A stretch of 64,000 nucleotides of DNA, taken from contig NZ_JBEJGX010000003.1 of NCBI RefSeq assembly GCF_040253635.1, positions 62,001-126,000 of the forward strand, read 5' to 3'. Position numbers and translations under genes: made by a program. A model generated the notes under the pieces. That model did no database searches. It saw nothing but the letters and a program-made list of their open reading frames with translations, and was not told the origin of the DNA. This DNA is from Streptomyces sp. Edi2 (GTDB lineage Bacteria > Actinomycetota > Actinomycetes > Streptomycetales > Streptomycetaceae). This document shows positions 45,976 to 54,524 of this stretch, in pieces; the stretch's first letter is position 1; each line of letters opens with the position of its first letter.

Positions 45976-46524
45976 TCAGACCTCGGGAAGGGATGGATCG
46001 GGTGTCCAGGGGTTTGGTGCGCTGATGGACCAGCGTTCGTGGTCTCGCCAGTCCCCGTCGATGTAGAGGTAGGCGGGCGACACCCCTTCGTAGCGGAATC
46101 CCAGCCGCTGGACCAAGGCCAGGGACGCTTTGTTCGCCGGCTGAATGCTGGCCTCCAGCCGGTGGAGCCGCAGGTCGGTAAAGGCGTGCTGCAGGGTGGC
46201 AGCGAGCCCTTCGGTCATGTACCCGTGCCCTGCGGACGGGGCGAAGGCCGCATAGCCGAGGGACGCGCCCTGGTACCGGCCCCGGATGATCGAGTTGATG
46301 TTGACCGTGCCGGCGGCTGCGCCGGTCTCCCGGACACGGACCAGAAAGCCCAGGTTGCTGCCGTCGTCAAAGCGGCGCATCCAGACCTGGAACTCCTCCG
46401 CGGTCGCGGGTAGCTGCATCCATGGCAGGTGCAGCTCGGAGCTGGCCTGCACGAGCGAGCAGAACTCGTCTTGATCGGAGAGGGTGAGCGGGCGTAGTTC
46501 GACCCGTGACGGCATCTTGAGCAT
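45976..46524 (-). CDS. RimJ/RimL-type GNAT acetyltransferase
   Basis: A 182-residue protein: VELRPLTLSDQDEFCSLVQ, then GTVNINSIIRGRYQGASLGY and AGHGYMTEGLAATLQHAF (acetyl-CoA loop). The C-terminal part has LEASIQPANKASLALVQRLG and YLYIDGDWRDHERWSI. This order matches RimJ/RimL N-terminal protein acetyltransferases and their drug-modifying relatives. ATG 46524 and ATG 46515 are both possible starts. The gap between it and the ABM gene (45711-45975) shows no gene. Confidence 0.87.
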   Translation of the reverse strand: MLKMPSRVELRPLTLSDQDEFCSLVQASSELHLPWMQLPATAEEFQVWMRRFDDGSNLGFLVRVRETGAAAGTVNINSIIRGRYQGASLGYAAFAPSAGHGYMTEGLAATLQHAFTDLRLHRLEASIQPANKASLALVQRLGFRYEGVSPAYLYIDGDWRDHERWSISAPNPWTPDPSLPEV

Positions 46525-46589
46525 GGACCAACGTTAGGACCTGTGAGCAGTGGGTCACCCGAGGGATCTACTACTGGGACGATCTTGGC

Positions 46590-47335
46590 GTGGGTCGTGA
46601 TGATTTGACCGGCGCGCAGTGGCCGGTGCCGGAGCCGTTGATGTCGGTCGGGAACAAGCGGGGTCGGCCACCGAAGTGGACGAAACAGCAGCTCATCAAT
46701 GGGGTCCGGGGGCGGACCGGGGATCCGTGGCGGGACGTGCCCGAGCGGTACGGCAAGTGGGAAACCGTGTACGGGTTGTTGCCGCCGGCAACAACGATGG
46801 AACCTGGGCGCGGATCGTGACCGATCTGCAGGCCCGGGCCGACACCGAGGGCCTGATCACCTGGGATGTCTCGGTCGACTCGACCATCTCCCGTGCACAT
46901 CAGCACGCCGCCAGTGCGCGGAAAAGGCGGGACGAGCAGAAAGAACGCCGGGCGGCGGGGCGACTCACCGCGGTTCACACCGGTGCTGGCGAGCATCCGG
47001 GTGCCTCGGCCTGGTGGCGGCCGTTCGCGTACCCGGCCGGGCCGGTACGGGCGGACAACCCCACTCCTCGCACGCCAACCGTGCCTACGTGCAGACGCGG
47101 CATCCGGCACACCATCCCGAAGAAGAAAGACCACAAGGCTGCCCGCCTGCACAGGAGTTCACGCGGCGGACTGCCTCCGGGCTTTGACGAGGTCCGCGAC
47201 AAAGAGCGCAACACGGTGGAGCGAGCCATTGGCAAGCTCAAGCCGTTCAGAGCCGTCGCCACGCGATAGGACAAGCGAGGGTGCGTCTACCTCGGCACCA
47301 TCGCCGCCGCTCTCTTCATCGGGATCCGCTCGTGA
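46590..47335 (+). pseudogene. IS5-family transposase remnant
   Basis: The N-terminus GRDDLTGAQWPVPEPLMSVG and RGRTGDPWRDVPERYGKWET (DUF4096) is clear from 46590. The frame shifts near 46800 to ADTEGLITWDVSVDSTISRA, then the middle of the catalytic core is missing. Pieces reappear in different frames: PQFTPVLASIRVPRP-like text near 46970, IRHTIPKKKDHKAARLHR, and NTVERAIGKLKPFRAVATR. They end, after a stop codon, in GCVYLGTIAAALFIGIRS. The copy is dead through a deletion of roughly 150 bp and several indels. Its exact ends are not clear. Confidence 0.78.
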
Positions 47336-47661
47336 CAGGCCTCTATGAGAGGGAAGCACCACTACCCATAACCGGGCGTGCTGCGCGCAGATTCCCGTTT
47401 TCGCTGTGACATTCCCCCAACCCTGGGCGCCTTCTCAACATGGCTCTCACCTGGGCATACTCCACGCCTGCCACGTCTCAAACACGCCCGGTGCGGCGGT
47501 TAGTGGGAGGGCGCCTCCGTGATCGCTCAGCCTCAATGATCGGCTCACACCCTCGCTGTCCTCGCCACAAGGCCATGTGGCACATCGGCTTCACATGCAC
47601 ATCTCTGATCTCGGCAAGGCACGGAACAGCACGGCACGATCGACAGACATTGGAGTACAGG
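47336..47661. other. Intergenic gap, 326 bp
   Basis: No gene seen. It should contain the promoter of the MFS gene; the last 60 bases are relatively AT-rich, but I could not fix boxes. Confidence 0.4.
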
Positions 47662-48945
47662 GTGACTCAAGCCCCCACCACGTCAACCGACAGCGTCTCT
47701 GGGGAAATCGGTGACGCACGCCCCTGGCTGGTACGGCTAGGGCTGCTGCTGGAGTCCGGACCTCAACGGGAACTGGCTCTCGCCGGCTTCGTCAACCAGC
47801 TCGGCACCGCGGCCTTCCTGGCGACCGTGCCGCTGTACGCCCTGCGGGTGATCCATCTGTCCATCGGGCAAGTCGGCCTCGGCCTCAGTGTCGCGGGGGT
47901 GGTCGGTCTGATCGCCGGCATCCCGGTAGGTCATCTCGCCGACCGCCGCGGCCCGAAGGCCATCTTTCTGATCACTCTGTTGATCCAGGCCCTTTCCATG
48001 ACGTCGTTGCTGTTCGCCGACTCGTTATGGCCGTTCGTCCTCGCTGTGGCCGTGACGGACCTCGCCGGCTCGTCCGGCGGTGCGGCACGTGGCCCGATGA
48101 TCCGCCGCTTCGGCGGTGACGAGGTACCGAAGTTCCGCTCCTACCTGAGATCGGTGGCCATGCTCGCCAGCACATTCGGCGCGCTGGCGGCCGGTGCGGT
48201 GGTACAGATCGGCAGCGACTTCGCCTACCGCGCCCTCATCTTCGCCAACGCGCTGACATTCATCGGCAGTGCCGCCGTCCTGGTCAAGCTGCCGAAGCTC
48301 GAACCCCTGCCGTCCCCGCGCAAGGAGGACCGGTGGATCGCGCTCAAGGACAAGCCGTACGTGGTTTTCGTCGTGCTCGATGGCATCATGTGGATCCAGA
48401 GCGAGGTGCTGTCGTTCGCCCTGCCACTGTGGGTGGTCCTGCACACGGACGCACCACGGTGGTTCGCCGGTCTGGCGATCGCCGTCAACACCGTGATGGT
48501 GGTGTTCCTGCAGATCCGGACCAGTCACGGGATCAAGGGCGGCACGGTCGCCGGCCGGGCCATCCGCCGCGCAGGGCTGGCGTTCCTGATCGGCATGGCG
48601 GTCATCGCCGCAGCCTCCGGAGTACCCGGCTGGGTCGCGGTGACGATCATGATGGTCGGCGTCGCCATTCACACGGTGGGCTCACTGTGGCATGCGGCCG
48701 GATCGCTGGAGCTGCGGTTCCGGCTGGCTCCCGCACACGCCCAGGGCCAGTACTCCGGAGTGTTCGGCATGGGCATGGGCCTGTGCTACGTCGTCGCACC
48801 GAGCCTGCTGGGCCTGCTCTGTGTGACCTGGGGGGCGCCCGGCTGGCTCGTGATGGGTGGTGTGTTCGTCGCAGCTGGTCTCGCCATGCCGTACGTGATC
48901 CAGTGGGCGGGCCGCAGCCGCGAGATAGTGGGCATCGCTGACTGA
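47662..48945 (+). CDS. MFS transporter
   Basis: A 427-residue major-facilitator protein with about 12 helices. The loop 2-3 signature is GHLADRRGPKAIF, a form of the G-x-L-A-D-R-x-G-R-R/K motif. A second copy-like element appears after helix 8. Helix 1 begins FVNQLGTAAFLATVPLYALR and the C-terminus is QWAGRSREIVGIAD. It is probably an exporter of drug-like compounds; the substrate is unknown. GTG 47662 with GGAG 6 bases before it is preferred over the longer frame, whose first 75 codons look non-coding. It stands alone. Confidence 0.83.
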   Translation: MTQAPTTSTDSVSGEIGDARPWLVRLGLLLESGPQRELALAGFVNQLGTAAFLATVPLYALRVIHLSIGQVGLGLSVAGVVGLIAGIPVGHLADRRGPKAIFLITLLIQALSMTSLLFADSLWPFVLAVAVTDLAGSSGGAARGPMIRRFGGDEVPKFRSYLRSVAMLASTFGALAAGAVVQIGSDFAYRALIFANALTFIGSAAVLVKLPKLEPLPSPRKEDRWIALKDKPYVVFVVLDGIMWIQSEVLSFALPLWVVLHTDAPRWFAGLAIAVNTVMVVFLQIRTSHGIKGGTVAGRAIRRAGLAFLIGMAVIAAASGVPGWVAVTIMMVGVAIHTVGSLWHAAGSLELRFRLAPAHAQGQYSGVFGMGMGLCYVVAPSLLGLLCVTWGAPGWLVMGGVFVAAGLAMPYVIQWAGRSREIVGIAD

Positions 48946-49068
48946 GCTGCCGCGCAGGACCCGGAAATCCCTCGATTCGATCGGTCACGCATCACGCTGG
49001 CGTCGACTGTCCCGGATCGCCCTGGAGTAGAAGCAGGAGTGACTCTCGATCGGGGAGGCAGGGCCTAG

Positions 49069-49215
49069 TCATTCCTCGTCCTCGAAACTCCAGCGGAGGG
49101 CGACTTGTGCGGCGGGAGCAAGTGCACGCACGGTGTCGTGAGTCCCCTGTTCGATCTGGTCGGACCAGCGGCCAAAGCCGGACACAATGGCACTCCCCCG
49201 TGAGCAGTCCGTCAT
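49069..49215 (-). CDS. Possible small protein (48 aa)
   Basis: An ATG-initiated frame divergent from the S1 gene encodes about 48 residues ending QVALRWSFEDEE, with a helical middle (RWSDQIEQGTHDTVRALAPA). Its third-position GC is near 70 percent, below intact genes nearby but above chance for the other frames. There is no clear ribosome site. It may be a real small protein or the tail of a lost gene. The rest of 48946-49230 shows nothing. Confidence 0.3.
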   Translation of the reverse strand: MTDCSRGSAIVSGFGRWSDQIEQGTHDTVRALAPAAQVALRWSFEDEE

Positions 49216-49230
49216 GAAAGGCTGATCGGC

Positions 49231-49800
49231 ATGGTCGGGCCGTCCGAGAACCCAGAGCTCTGGGCGTTTCTGAAATCACTGCGTTACGGCGACATCCTTC
49301 GGGGCACCGTCGCTGCGATCGAACCGTTCGGTGTGTTCGTGGCACTGGACGACGGACCTGACCACCCGGTCTTCCCCGGCGTCGGGTTCATCGGGATACC
49401 CGAACTGTCCTGGCGACGCTTCGAAGCGGCCTCGGATGTCGTTCGGGTCGGACAGCGCGTTTCGTGTGCGTTCCTCCAATTCGACACATGGAACGCAGAG
49501 GCCAGGCTGTCCTTGCGAGCGACGCAGCCTGACCCCTTCCAGATATTCGCCGACGGCATTGCCGTGGGCCAGGAACTACAGGGACGGGTCACCAAACTGG
49601 TGCCGTTCGGCGTCTTCGTTCAGGTCGCCGAGGCAATCGAGGGGCTTGTCCACCTGCGAGAGCTCACCTGCACCCCCGTGGATGCTCCAGAGGATGTCGT
49701 CCAAGTCGGTGAGGACGTTACGGTCGTCGTCACGGAGATCGACCGAGAATGCCGCAGACTGTTCCTGTCCCGGCGACAGAGTCCATCCGGCCTCCGGTGA
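49231..49800 (+). CDS. Tandem S1-domain RNA-binding protein
   Basis: A 189-residue protein made of two S1 OB-folds and little else. The first (about 18-95) has YGDILRGTVAAIEPFGVFVA and FIGIPELSW with EARLSL. The second (about 110-185) has GQELQGRVTKLVPFGVFVQV, EGLVHLRELTC and RRLFLSRRQ. Such proteins bind single-stranded RNA; a translation or RNA-decay role is likely but not specific. It stands alone with its own short 5' region. Confidence 0.85.
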   Translation: MVGPSENPELWAFLKSLRYGDILRGTVAAIEPFGVFVALDDGPDHPVFPGVGFIGIPELSWRRFEAASDVVRVGQRVSCAFLQFDTWNAEARLSLRATQPDPFQIFADGIAVGQELQGRVTKLVPFGVFVQVAEAIEGLVHLRELTCTPVDAPEDVVQVGEDVTVVVTEIDRECRRLFLSRRQSPSGLR

Positions 49801-49850
49801 CGCCACCCTGCTGCCTTGGTCAGCCATCGGTCTGCACTCAGGAATCAGGG

Positions 49851-49883
49851 CTCCGGACTCCGGACTCCGGACTCCGGACTCCG
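49851..49883. repeat. Tandem heptamer CTCCGGA, 4 copies
   Basis: Four exact copies of CTCCGGA plus a partial fifth, between the S1 gene and the 3' end of the YhgE gene (convergent). Confidence 0.88.
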
Positions 49884-49964
49884 CCGGAGAACCTCGGTTT
49901 TCGCGGGCCCCGGATGGAGGTGAGACGGGCGGAGAGCCTGGCACGCACGGCGATGGCCCGGCGC

Positions 49965-51908
49965 TCATAAGGATACGTCGGGGTGGAGGCGTCCGATGGT
50001 CCACACCCGTTGGCGTCGTACGGCGAGGGCGGTTATGGCGAGGAAGCCGGCCGTGAAGAGGAAGAGGACGACGAAGTCGCGCAGCAGGTTGGCGGTGAGT
50101 CCGCCCGATACGGTGACCCGCAATCCGTCGACCAGGTAGGTCATCGGGAGCAGCGGGTTCAGCACCTGGAAGAAGGCCGGCTCGGTGGGCAGCGGATAGA
50201 GTCCGCCGGAGGCCGTGAGCTGGAGGATGAGCAGGACCAGCGACAGGACATCGCCCGGCACCCCGAAGACGGTCCGCAGGCAGTGATCGACGGCGACGAA
50301 GGCCGCTGCCGCGGTGACCAGGAGCGCAATCATCGCGAAGGGGTGGACAGGACTGAGCCCGAGGGTGAGGTCGACGACCCCGTAGAGCACCAGGGCCCCC
50401 ACGGCGCCGAGCACCGCCGCCGGAAGCCATCCCGCGACAGCGGTGGTGAACGCACCGACCCGGCCGGCCAGGGCACGGGTATTGAGCGGGCGCAGCAACA
50501 GGTAGGCGAAGAGGCCGAACACCCATAGGGCGATGCCGAAGAAGAACGGGGCCAGGCCACGTCCGTAGACCCCCGCCGGGTGCAGGTTGCCGCGGTCGAT
50601 GTGTACGGGCGTGCCCAGTACTTCGGCGGCGTGGGCGACCTGGTCGGGGCTGGTACGGGGAATCTTGTGCAGTCCCTGGTCCACGGTGCGGGAGACGTCG
50701 GAGGCGCCGTCGTGCGCCTGGTCTGCGGCGGAGCGCAGGGTTCCGGAGCCCTTTTCCAGGGTGCCCAGCCCGTCGACCAGGCCGCGCGCGCCATCGGCGG
50801 CGCTGTGGGAACCGGTGTCGACGAGGCGGAGCGGGGTGTGCAAGGCCAGGACATCACTCCGGAGTGAGCCGATGTCGCCCTGGAGGCGTTCGGCGTCGCG
50901 AAGGGCGCGGCGGGCGTTGTTCTCGGCGGCGGCGGCCCGGCCGTCGAGTTCGGTGGCGGTGGAATCCAGTTCGCGGGCGTGGCTGAGGGCGCCCCGGTAG
51001 GCGGGGTCGTTCCGTAGTTCGGGGTGGGAATCGGCGAGATCGGTGAGGTCGCCCACGGCGCGGGAAGTGCCGTTGCGGGTGGCGCCGGTGGCGGTGTGCA
51101 CCGCGTCCAGGCCGTCGGTGGTCAGCCGGGCGGTGGTCACCAGGGCGGAGACGGCTCCGGGCAGGCGGTCGGCCGCGGCCCGGTCGAGACGGCCCGAGAG
51201 GTCGTCGATCTGGCCGGCGGCACGGGCGATCTGCCGCGCTCCGGCGGAGACACCGTCGGCGCCGTCGTGCAGGGTGGACGTCGCCGACGCGACCGTGGAA
51301 GTGCCCTGCTGTGCCACGCGGGTGGCCCCTACCAGCCGGTGTGCGCCATCAGCCGCGGTGGCCAGCTTGCCCCGCACGTCCGACAACTCCCCGTAGACGC
51401 TGCGCACATAGGCGGCGTGGGTGGCGGAGTTGACCTGCTCCTGCAGCTTGTTCTGCACCACCTCGGTCATGATGCCGGCGATGTAGTTGTGGGCATCGTT
51501 GAGTTCGATGTGGATGCCCGCCTGTTGCGGGCGGGTGTCGGCACCGGTGGCGAGTTTGCTGCTGAAGTCGGGCGGGATGGCGATGGTGAAGAAGTAGCGG
51601 CCGTGCTCCAGGCCGTCCCGGGCCTCGCCGGGGCCGACGAAGTGCCAGTCGAAGGTGCCGGACGCCTTGAGCTGTTGGACCAGTTGGTCTCCGGCGTTCA
51701 CCCGGCGGCCCTGCTGCGCATGTGCCAGGTGGTCCTGGTTGACGACGGCGACCGGCATGCGGTCGGTCTTGCCGTACGGATCCCAGTTCGCCCAGAGGTA
51801 CATGGCGCCGTACAGCAACGGCACCAGGCAGAGCAGGACGGGGACCAGTCGGCGCATCGGGCCGCGGAAGCGCCGGAGTTCCAGGAGCGCCAGCTTGACG
51901 GCTTTCAT
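49965..51908 (-). CDS. YhgE/Pip-type membrane protein
   Basis: A 647-residue membrane protein. It begins MKAVKLALLELRRFRGPMRR, with helix 1 at about 20-40 (VPVLLCLVPLLYGAMYLW), then WDPYGKTDRMPVAVVNQD, the YhgE/Pip N-terminal signature. A long extracytoplasmic region (about 50-420) is rich in Ala/Asp/Thr heptads with phage-infection-protein-like repeats (TLEKGSGTLRSAADQAHDGA). Five or six C-terminal helices follow from about 455, with the ABC-2-type TASGGLYPLP and NPLLPMTYLVDGLR. It is probably an ABC-2-like exporter or envelope protein. Its ATG overlaps the stop of the upstream ATPase (ATGA), so both are made together. Confidence 0.88.
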   Translation of the reverse strand: MKAVKLALLELRRFRGPMRRLVPVLLCLVPLLYGAMYLWANWDPYGKTDRMPVAVVNQDHLAHAQQGRRVNAGDQLVQQLKASGTFDWHFVGPGEARDGLEHGRYFFTIAIPPDFSSKLATGADTRPQQAGIHIELNDAHNYIAGIMTEVVQNKLQEQVNSATHAAYVRSVYGELSDVRGKLATAADGAHRLVGATRVAQQGTSTVASATSTLHDGADGVSAGARQIARAAGQIDDLSGRLDRAAADRLPGAVSALVTTARLTTDGLDAVHTATGATRNGTSRAVGDLTDLADSHPELRNDPAYRGALSHARELDSTATELDGRAAAAENNARRALRDAERLQGDIGSLRSDVLALHTPLRLVDTGSHSAADGARGLVDGLGTLEKGSGTLRSAADQAHDGASDVSRTVDQGLHKIPRTSPDQVAHAAEVLGTPVHIDRGNLHPAGVYGRGLAPFFFGIALWVFGLFAYLLLRPLNTRALAGRVGAFTTAVAGWLPAAVLGAVGALVLYGVVDLTLGLSPVHPFAMIALLVTAAAAFVAVDHCLRTVFGVPGDVLSLVLLILQLTASGGLYPLPTEPAFFQVLNPLLPMTYLVDGLRVTVSGGLTANLLRDFVVLFLFTAGFLAITALAVRRQRVWTIGRLHPDVSL

Positions 51909-52612
51909 ATGTCGGCGTCCTCTCGGACAGCGGCCGTCCCGGCCGGGAAGCGGTCACGGCTCCGTTGCGGCAGTGACAGCGCGATCAGGCCGGGGGTGGT
52001 GGGAGTGGGCGGGAGCGGGGGCGGGCGGAGGCAGCCGGCCAGCACCGTGGGTCCGTGGTCCTGGACCCGGTGCAGGGCCTCCCACACGGGACCGTGCGCT
52101 TCGGGCGGCAGGCCGTCGTCTACGTCGTCGATCACGAGGGCGCGGGGCTGTTCGGCGAGGGCCAGGGCGGTCGCCAGCAGCAGCCCGTCGGCGGGGCCGA
52201 GGTCCTCGACCAGGTCTGCCCCGCGTGGGGCGAGGTCCAGGGTCTCGCATGCCTGGCGGATACGGCGCTCCGTCACACCGGGGCTGGTCAGGCAGCGTTC
52301 GGCCATCACCTCTCGCACCCGCAGCCGTCCTTCGAGATCGATCGCGGGCGCGGCCCGGGCGATGGCGACCAGCCTGCGTACCCGGCGCCCCTCGGCGGGC
52401 AGGACGTGCCCGCCGACCCGGATGGCTCCGCCGGAGAGCCGCATCCGCCCGGCGAGCGCGAGCAGCAGAGAGGTACGCCCGGATCCGGCCGGGCCGTGAG
52501 CGACCAGCAGTCCGCCCGCCGGCACGTCCAGGTCCACTCCCTCGAACACCGGGCCTCTCGGCCCCCGCACACTCGCCCCGCGGGCCACCACGTCCACTCC
52601 AGCAGCTGTCAT
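51905..52612 (-). CDS. ABC-type ATPase with degenerate motifs, partner of YhgE
   Basis: A 235-residue nucleotide-binding protein. The Walker A segment is GPAGSGRTS (residues 40-48) with Arg46 where ABC ATPases have Lys. Walker B is ALVIDDVDDG, with Asp in place of the catalytic Glu. The LSGGQ signature is replaced by LGPADGLLLATALALAEQ. So the fold is kept but the classic catalytic set is not. ATG 52612 starts at VDVVARGASVRGP and lacks a clear ribosome site. The 4-bp overlap with the YhgE gene shows a coupled operon. It may be a weak ATPase or a regulatory nucleotide sensor for the membrane partner. Confidence 0.82.
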   Translation of the reverse strand: MTAAGVDVVARGASVRGPRGPVFEGVDLDVPAGGLLVAHGPAGSGRTSLLLALAGRMRLSGGAIRVGGHVLPAEGRRVRRLVAIARAAPAIDLEGRLRVREVMAERCLTSPGVTERRIRQACETLDLAPRGADLVEDLGPADGLLLATALALAEQPRALVIDDVDDGLPPEAHGPVWEALHRVQDHGPTVLAGCLRPPPLPPTPTTPGLIALSLPQRSRDRFPAGTAAVREDADI

Positions 52613-52935
52613 ACAGCAACTTGTAGCCGGGGCTGAGCCGGCCAACCCACGCCTGTAGCAGGAGAGTTGTGATGCTCTTCACGTGTGTTGGCGGTAGCCC
52701 CGGGACCCAAGGGGGATGAGCGGATCCAGGTCCCGGCGGCCGCCCTGGGGCAGCTGCCTGCGAGCCAGCCCGGTCCTGGTCCTGGTCCTGGTCCTGGTCC
52801 GTGAAGCGGAACTCGGGCCCGTGCCCGGCCTGACTGCGAGGCGGCGGGAACCACCGGTGGGGCAGGTATCGCTGTGCACCCTCAAGTCTGACTCAGATAG
52901 CTGCGCTCTCCCCCTGCGTTCCGTACGTTGGAAAT
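52613..52935. other. Intergenic gap upstream of the ABC/YhgE operon
   Basis: No convincing gene. It must hold the operon promoter on the minus strand. A short CTGGTC/CCTGGT-type hexamer run occurs near 52770-52800. Confidence 0.4.
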
Positions 52936-53015
52936 ACCGAATGCTCGGAGTGCCGAATGATCGAGGTACCGGGTACTCGATGTACCAGAAGCTCGATGTA
53001 CTGAATGCTACGAAC
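52936..53015. repeat. Five degenerate 16-bp tandem repeats
   Basis: Units start at 52936, 52952, 52968, 52984 and 53000. The consensus is about ACCGAATGCTCGATGT, and each unit matches it at roughly 10-14 positions. The unit length is not a multiple of three, so this is not coding. The array stops just before the ribosome site of a 55-codon ORF. Confidence 0.7.
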
Positions 53016-53023
53016 GGAGACCG

Positions 53024-53191
53024 ATGAAGACTCGCCTCAGCCGTCTGGCCTCACGCGCCGCATCATTCCTGCTGCACGGACGCCGGCCCCGGTTCGACCA
53101 TTCCGAAGCTCACCGCGCCGCCCGGCCCCACCGCGACGCAGGACTGATCGACCACTACTGCCCCTCTTCCCCGGTGCAAGGCCCCATGTGA
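53024..53191 (+). CDS. Candidate small protein (55 aa)
   Basis: ATG 53024, preceded by GGAGA 3 bases upstream, opens a 55-codon frame beginning MKTRLSRLASRAASFLLHGR and rich in Arg and His. Third-position GC is about 76 percent. The ORF is packed between the 16-bp repeat array and a hairpin 6 bases after its stop, which gives a compact gene-like unit. No family is recognised; the N-terminus could be an amphipathic helix. It could be a small regulatory peptide, or chance. Confidence 0.4.
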   Translation: MKTRLSRLASRAASFLLHGRRPRFDHSEAHRAARPHRDAGLIDHYCPSSPVQGPM

Positions 53192-53196
53192 CCACA

Positions 53197-53212
53197 CGCC
53201 TCGGAGGAGGCG
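53197..53212. terminator. Short hairpin after the 55-codon ORF
   Basis: CGCCTC-GGAG-GAGGCG directly after the stop of the small ORF. Confidence 0.4.
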
Positions 53213-53637
53213 GGGCATTCCTGGATCCTGCGATCGGTCCGGTGTCGTCCTCTGCGGGGCAAGGAGCTCCACACCTTGGGCACCGGCCTCCTCCGCGCCC
53301 TTGGCGACACCCGCACCGTTCGCCGTCCCCCGCGCCTACGACGGCGACCTGACGGAGCGCCGGAACAGCACCCGCACCTGGGCCTTGCTGCCCCGATAGC
53401 TCTGGCCGCCAAGGCCGCCACGGGCATCCCGGCCACCCCGGCCACCCCGGCCACCCCGGCCACAGGAGGACTCCTGGGGCCGGACCTTTTCTCCGTGCAC
53501 CAGCCCCCCGTGGCCGGTCGCCGAGGTGCGGCGAACGAGTAGGACCTCTTCATAATATTTCGGTAGCGACTGAGCGGTACCGACGATGCAGAGGTGCGCG
53601 GGTGAGAGCGGTTCGGAAATCCGGAGTCGGCGGCATT
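53213..53637. other. Gap with weak ORFs and a 9-bp repeat
   Basis: A frame from TTG 53276 (AAGGAG upstream) begins MGTGLLRALGDTRTVRR. The most protein-like continuation (RAYDGDLTERRNSTRTWALL) is in another frame, so this may be a broken small gene. Bases 53429-53464 are four copies of CCGGCCACC. Nothing else is supported. Confidence 0.3.
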
Positions 53638-54096
53638 ATGAGAATCCGTCCGACACCGCGGTGGGTCGTTCCTCTGTTCACGACCCTTGGGGTAGCACTG
53701 GTCCCCTGGACCCTGTATCTGGCGTTCACGCTTCCCCGGCGGGCCACGTTGGCTTCCTACGACGCACCGTGGGTGGGATTCGACATCGGCCTGGCCGCCG
53801 TCATCCTGCTGACGGCGGTGCTCGCCCACCGACGGCACCGGCACCTGGACCTTGCGGCCGTGGCGGTGACGACCATGCTCGTGGTCGATGCCTGGTTCGA
53901 CGTGATGACCACGCCCCTTGGGGAGGCGGGTGGCATTCTCGTCGCATTGGCCACCGCCTGTCTGGTCGAACTTCCTCTTGCGGTGCTGTCGTTGTGGATC
54001 GCGCTGACCGCCGGCGACCTGACCGGCACCGGGCACCCGCAACCGCCTGGCCCGGAAGGCCGTACCCACCGGGCGCCCCCGAGCACGTCCGCATGA
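53638..54096 (+). CDS. Small integral membrane protein (152 aa)
   Basis: Four hydrophobic helices can be traced: WVVPLFTTLGVALVPWTLYL, VGFDIGLAAVILLTAVLAHR, a third in the DLAAVAVTTMLVVDAWFDVM region, and a fourth with CLVELPLAVLSLWIALTAGD. The conserved-looking DAWFDVMT segment is found in a group of actinobacterial membrane proteins of unknown role. ATG 53638 begins MRIRPTPRWVVP; GTG 53602 is an alternative. It stands alone. Confidence 0.65.
   Translation: MRIRPTPRWVVPLFTTLGVALVPWTLYLAFTLPRRATLASYDAPWVGFDIGLAAVILLTAVLAHRRHRHLDLAAVAVTTMLVVDAWFDVMTTPLGEAGGILVALATACLVELPLAVLSLWIALTAGDLTGTGHPQPPGPEGRTHRAPPSTSA

Positions 54097-54524
<428 letters not shown>

Noticed and set aside
45815..46066. 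83-codon plus frame before the RimJ-type GNAT
   Set aside because: Overlaps the 3' end of the GNAT gene and has Arg/Ser-rich composition without motif.
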